Below are positions 30,878 to 33,818 of a stretch of DNA of 33,818 nucleotides, one piece after another. The stretch lies in assembly GCA_025201365.1 (NCBI GenBank), contig JAIXMF010000129.1, positions 1 through 33,818 of the forward strand, written 5' to 3'. How positions within the stretch are numbered: the stretch's first letter is position 1; each line of letters starts with the position of its first letter. Origin of the DNA: Syncephalis plumigaleata. Its lineage: Eukaryota; Zoopagomycota; Zoopagomycetes; Zoopagales; Piptocephalidaceae. Both the position numbers and the translations under genes were made by a program. The notes beneath the pieces were generated by a model. It saw only the letters and a list, made by a program, of their open reading frames with translations, made no database searches and had not been told where the DNA came from.

Positions 30878-31785
30878 ATCTACAATGAATTCAATTCACT
30901 TTAATCAATGAGAAAACAATCAAGAAACGAGTAGGTAACTGGCAAAGTAAAGGAGAAACAAGAGATGATGATGATGATGGTGGTGGTGACGATAACAACA
31001 AATATAAAGCAGGAGGTACCTTTCTCTTATTCCTGCTCGCATTCTATTTGACCAATCAATTCTCAAAGAAATGCCACTCAACTTGTGACGTGCAGATTTA
31101 TGGTACACGACAGTCCAAGTTGACTCGCTTGCTGCTTCAGTGCGGATGACTAATAGGCGATCATCCTTAGCGTGTGTATCCTTTAACATTTGCCGTTTAT
31201 TAATAGATAGATTTACACAATTGTTAACACCATTATCGCATTGCTATTATTATTGAGTAGTTGTCATTGCCCTAGCAGTTGAAGGAGATGTTAATGATCG
31301 CGATATCACATATTACAATTAGTGATAACTATTATTTATTCGTAAAAACAAATGGCTAACTGCGCAAATTGGATGGAAATAGCCTGTAGCACAATATTAT
31401 TGATAACTGTAAACACGTTTATATTGAAATAAATAGGCATGACATCTACATGACATACGCATTTGTATGGCATCTATCATTGCTCATTCCATTGTCAATT
31501 GACGTGATTGATACTGATTGCAATCTATCACGACATGTCATCGAATGATCCCACAACCATATTGACATGAACATACTTGATTGTATCTATAGTGTGATAC
31601 GACATTCATCCAATTCATATGACCATTGCTCAAGTATCATTCACTCACATACATACACGTTTAATACATGTAAATCAAATGGCATACGTTTGACATTGTC
31701 ATTCTAATGTATGCATGTTCAACAATGTAAGAATAGAATAGAAAAGGTAAGCTTTATTCCTATTGATCAACAAATAATCCATGTA
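30878..31785. other. Intergenic stretch with a mobile-element relic
   Basis: 5' flank of the 2H-like gene and 3' flank of the oligopeptidase gene. It holds the second mariner-like copy (about 31171-31386) and GAT/GGT repeats near 30965-30990. The part 31440-31740 has several imperfect ATGACATAYG-type motifs in both orientations, possibly another decayed small element. No gene seen. Confidence 0.5.
31171..31386. mobile_element. Non-autonomous Tc1/mariner-like element, copy 2 (left end degraded)
   Basis: Two blocks match copy 1 in the same order and orientation: 31177-31237 with 2272-2332 (three mismatches in 61 by eye) and 31326-31386 with 2791-2851 (about five in 61). The right end keeps the terminal ...GCCTG followed by TA, as in copy 1, and similarity stops there. 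The left inverted repeat is no longer clear. The central part is only 88 nt against 458 nt in copy 1. It lies about 300 nt upstream of the 2H-like gene. Confidence 0.65.
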
Positions 31786-33818
31786 TTAAGCAGAATTCAA
31801 CGGCTTGACTGCCTTTCCTAGCTTGCCAATAGCGTATGCTAGCGTAACGGAATCTTGATCAAGGTGTGAATCATCTAGAATAGTTTGTTAGTATACAGCA
31901 TACATATGCTACGTTGCAATTGCTTACCCTGTTCCTTATCATCGCGTGCCAGCATAACAATTGTACGTGGATCAGTGCTACTCTTTGCACTTTGAGCAGT
32001 GGTAGCACGTAGTTTGGCCACCCATTTAGCAGCATCTATCATAAGTGACACTAGTTAGTACGGATTGATTAATGGACCGATTGATCGCTCATACTTACCC
32101 CAGTATGGTGTAAATATATCATCGGAATAATTAATTACAGCTATATTGGGGTATGCGACATTAGGCTTAATGTTCTCGTATGGTGAATATGATTTAATGG
32201 CTTTATAATCATCCATTGATTTAGCCGGGTTATTGCCTTTAAGCACATATCCAGATCCAGCATTAGCGCTCTGCTCCATCATTCTATTCAAGACATTTAA
32301 ATATGGACCTATATTCAAGTTAGCATTAATCACTATTCAAGGTATGATCTTTGTACTTACGATAAAGAACGGCCACTTTGGCAATATCAGGTTGCTTATT
32401 GAGAGCAGCACCAACGATTGCAGCGCCGTCACTGATACCTTCAACTACCATTAGATTACGGCTGGTATATTTCTCTGATACCAACGTATTGGTGGCAGAC
32501 ATAAAGTCATCAATGAGAGCTTGTCTATCGTTAATGGCTGTGAATATATTGCTTGCAAGCAAATCTGGATCTTCTGTTCTTCTGGCATGAACAACTACAC
32601 AGACAAATCCACGATTAAGCAACGATACAAACTCTGCTCTAAAGTCAACTTCGAACATAGGAGTACCACCACCATCGCCTACTACCCAAGCGGGATTCGC
32701 ACCATTCTTCTCCATTCCACGCTTATAGGCAATGGTAATAGGAATATCAGGTTGATTTCCCTTGCTATCTGGTTTGCCTTTAGCATAGATAAGCTCGGTA
32801 ACATAATTCGATTCATTGTAGTCGGTTACTGGATCTACATATGTCTTCGTTGCCTTCTTTGTTGCCATGTTGTAGGAATAGGTTGTTGGAGGTGTGATCA
32901 ATGACGAGTACTCAAATGTGAGCGTATCACTGTTGTAATCGGCTACTCCTTTATAAGGCGCCCTATATGATTTATTCGGGAACTCGATATTGTGTGATTT
33001 TGCATTAGGCTGTAATCTTCCTTCGCTGTCATAGTCGTATACGGTAACTTGCTGAGGGACTGCAATCTGATCGAATAGTACAATGTGATTTCGGAAGGCG
33101 GCTATAGAACTAATCTCAAGTTTAACATTTTCCAGTACTCGCTTATGAGCACTTTTATCATTTATCTTGTCGATATCGCATACGTATGCCGTCTTCTTCT
33201 TGGTATCCTTAGGCTCGGCTACAAGCAAGAACTGCTTGTTCAAATGATATACCTGCAAAGATGATTTAGGCGATAATGTTACTGGAATAGGTACCAGTTT
33301 GCTTGCAGTATCATTGGTGGCATCCAAATAAAAGTATTGTGGTTTGACATTTTTCTTTGATATAGTTATGAAAAAGTATTGATTGCTGCTGGATTTCTTT
33401 ACGCTAATATAGAATCCTTTCTGACCAGTATGGATGGCACTATCTTTATCTGTAGAAGTGCCGACAGTATGTCGCATTAGGCGAGCACCATTTGGATCAT
33501 TAGCTGTGTAGAGAATGCTCTTTCCAGTGCTGCTCCATTCGAACCAGTATGCAATATTCTCAATCTTGTCCGGAAGCATTTGCTTAGAATTAAGATCCTT
33601 GATTAGCAGATTATGCTTTCCGCTGATGGGGTTATACGTTGTAAAAGCAAATAGGGTATGATCGCTGTTTGGCTTTGTCTCAGATACCATTTCGGATTTA
33701 TCAGGTAATGTCTTGAGATCCAGAATAAGTTCCTCGGGTGCATTTGCTACGTCAATCTTCTTTCGATAGTCGCCAAGATATTTAGTATCAGGTTGCCGTT
33801 TAGAGTAATAGCGATAAT
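31786..33818 (-). CDS. Prolyl oligopeptidase family (S9A, oligopeptidase B-like), N-terminus outside window
   Basis: Minus-strand exons 33818-32361, 32308-32099, 32035-31928 and 31874-31786, with introns of 52, 63 and 53 nt. The 52-nt intron uses the AG at 32310-32309, preceded by a GCTAAC branch-type motif, and restores VAVLYRPYLNVLNRMM. The start is cut off; the first visible residues YRYYSKRQPDTKYLGDYRKK and APEELILDL match the propeller entry of oligopeptidase B. About 300 residues of beta-propeller follow, then the hydrolase domain: IPITIAYKRGM, FVSLLNRGFVCVVVHARR, nucleophile segment EGISDGA (Ser codon 32431-32433), KSYSPYENI, SDDIFTPYWDAAKWVAKLR (Asp) and DSHLDQDSVTLAYAIGKLGK (His). 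A full triad is present. The glycine-rich GGSAGG and RGGGE loops of typical members are altered to GISDGA and ARRTED, so specificity or activity may differ. Confidence 0.85.

Noticed and set aside
32333-32360. A 28-nt intron in the oligopeptidase gene
   Set aside because: The next AG (52-nt intron, GCTAAC branch-type motif) restores the family sequence YRPYLNVLNRM, so the shorter option is an artefact.

Overview
This window reads as nuclear DNA of a fungus. The genes are split by short GT-AG introns (about 50-210 nt, mostly with GTAAGT donors), the intergenic DNA is AT-rich and full of microsatellites and CT-rich tracts, and the gene set (a Rho1-type GTPase, a UBR1-type N-degron ligase, ChaC, TMEM14, an ABHD12-like lipase, an S9 oligopeptidase) is ordinary eukaryotic housekeeping. 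The secreted CAP/SCP proteins with Pro/Ser/Thr/Ala tails, the intron density and the protein similarities make an early-diverging fungus (for example a zoopagomycete) my best guess. That placement is inference, not something the sequence proves.

Layout. 1-2107 (+): 3' part of a UBR1-type E3 ligase, entering from outside the window and carrying two apparent frame breaks. 2244-2851: a non-autonomous Tc1/mariner-like element with terminal inverted repeats and TA flanks. A diverged relative lies at about 31171-31386. 2963-4017 (+): ChaC-type gamma-glutamylcyclotransferase in seven exons. 4319-4875 (+): TMEM14-family membrane protein in four exons. 7659-20525 (+): four CAP-domain secreted protein genes (called CAP-A to CAP-D here), separated by 1.8-3.7 kb of gene-poor DNA. 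21139-23097 (+): ABHD12-like alpha/beta hydrolase in eleven exons. 23923-24991 (-): RHO1. 28484-29907 (+): a fifth, divergent CAP gene (CAP-E). 30014-30877 (-): type II membrane protein with a 2H-phosphoesterase-like C-terminal domain. 31786-33818 (-): prolyl-oligopeptidase/oligopeptidase-B-like protein, cut by the window edge.

The striking content is the same-strand family of five CAP (SCP/PR-1/YkwD-type) genes. The CAP core is conserved, but every member carries a different C-terminal tail: a short Pro/Ala/Val tail (A), PPAYGP repeats plus three copies of a Trp-rich four-Cys module I do not recognise (B), a Ser/Thr/Asp/Pro tail ending in His-rich repeats (C), about 500 residues of mucin-like Pro/Ser/Thr/Ala repeats (D), and a basic/His tail with a Cys cluster behind a long N-terminal anchor (E). 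Four members share one phase-2 intron at the same alignment position; CAP-A lacks it. The pattern looks like a tandemly expanding secreted family in which the fold is held and the wall-, metal- or ligand-facing tail varies. No experiment or database search was available, so functions rest on motif recognition.
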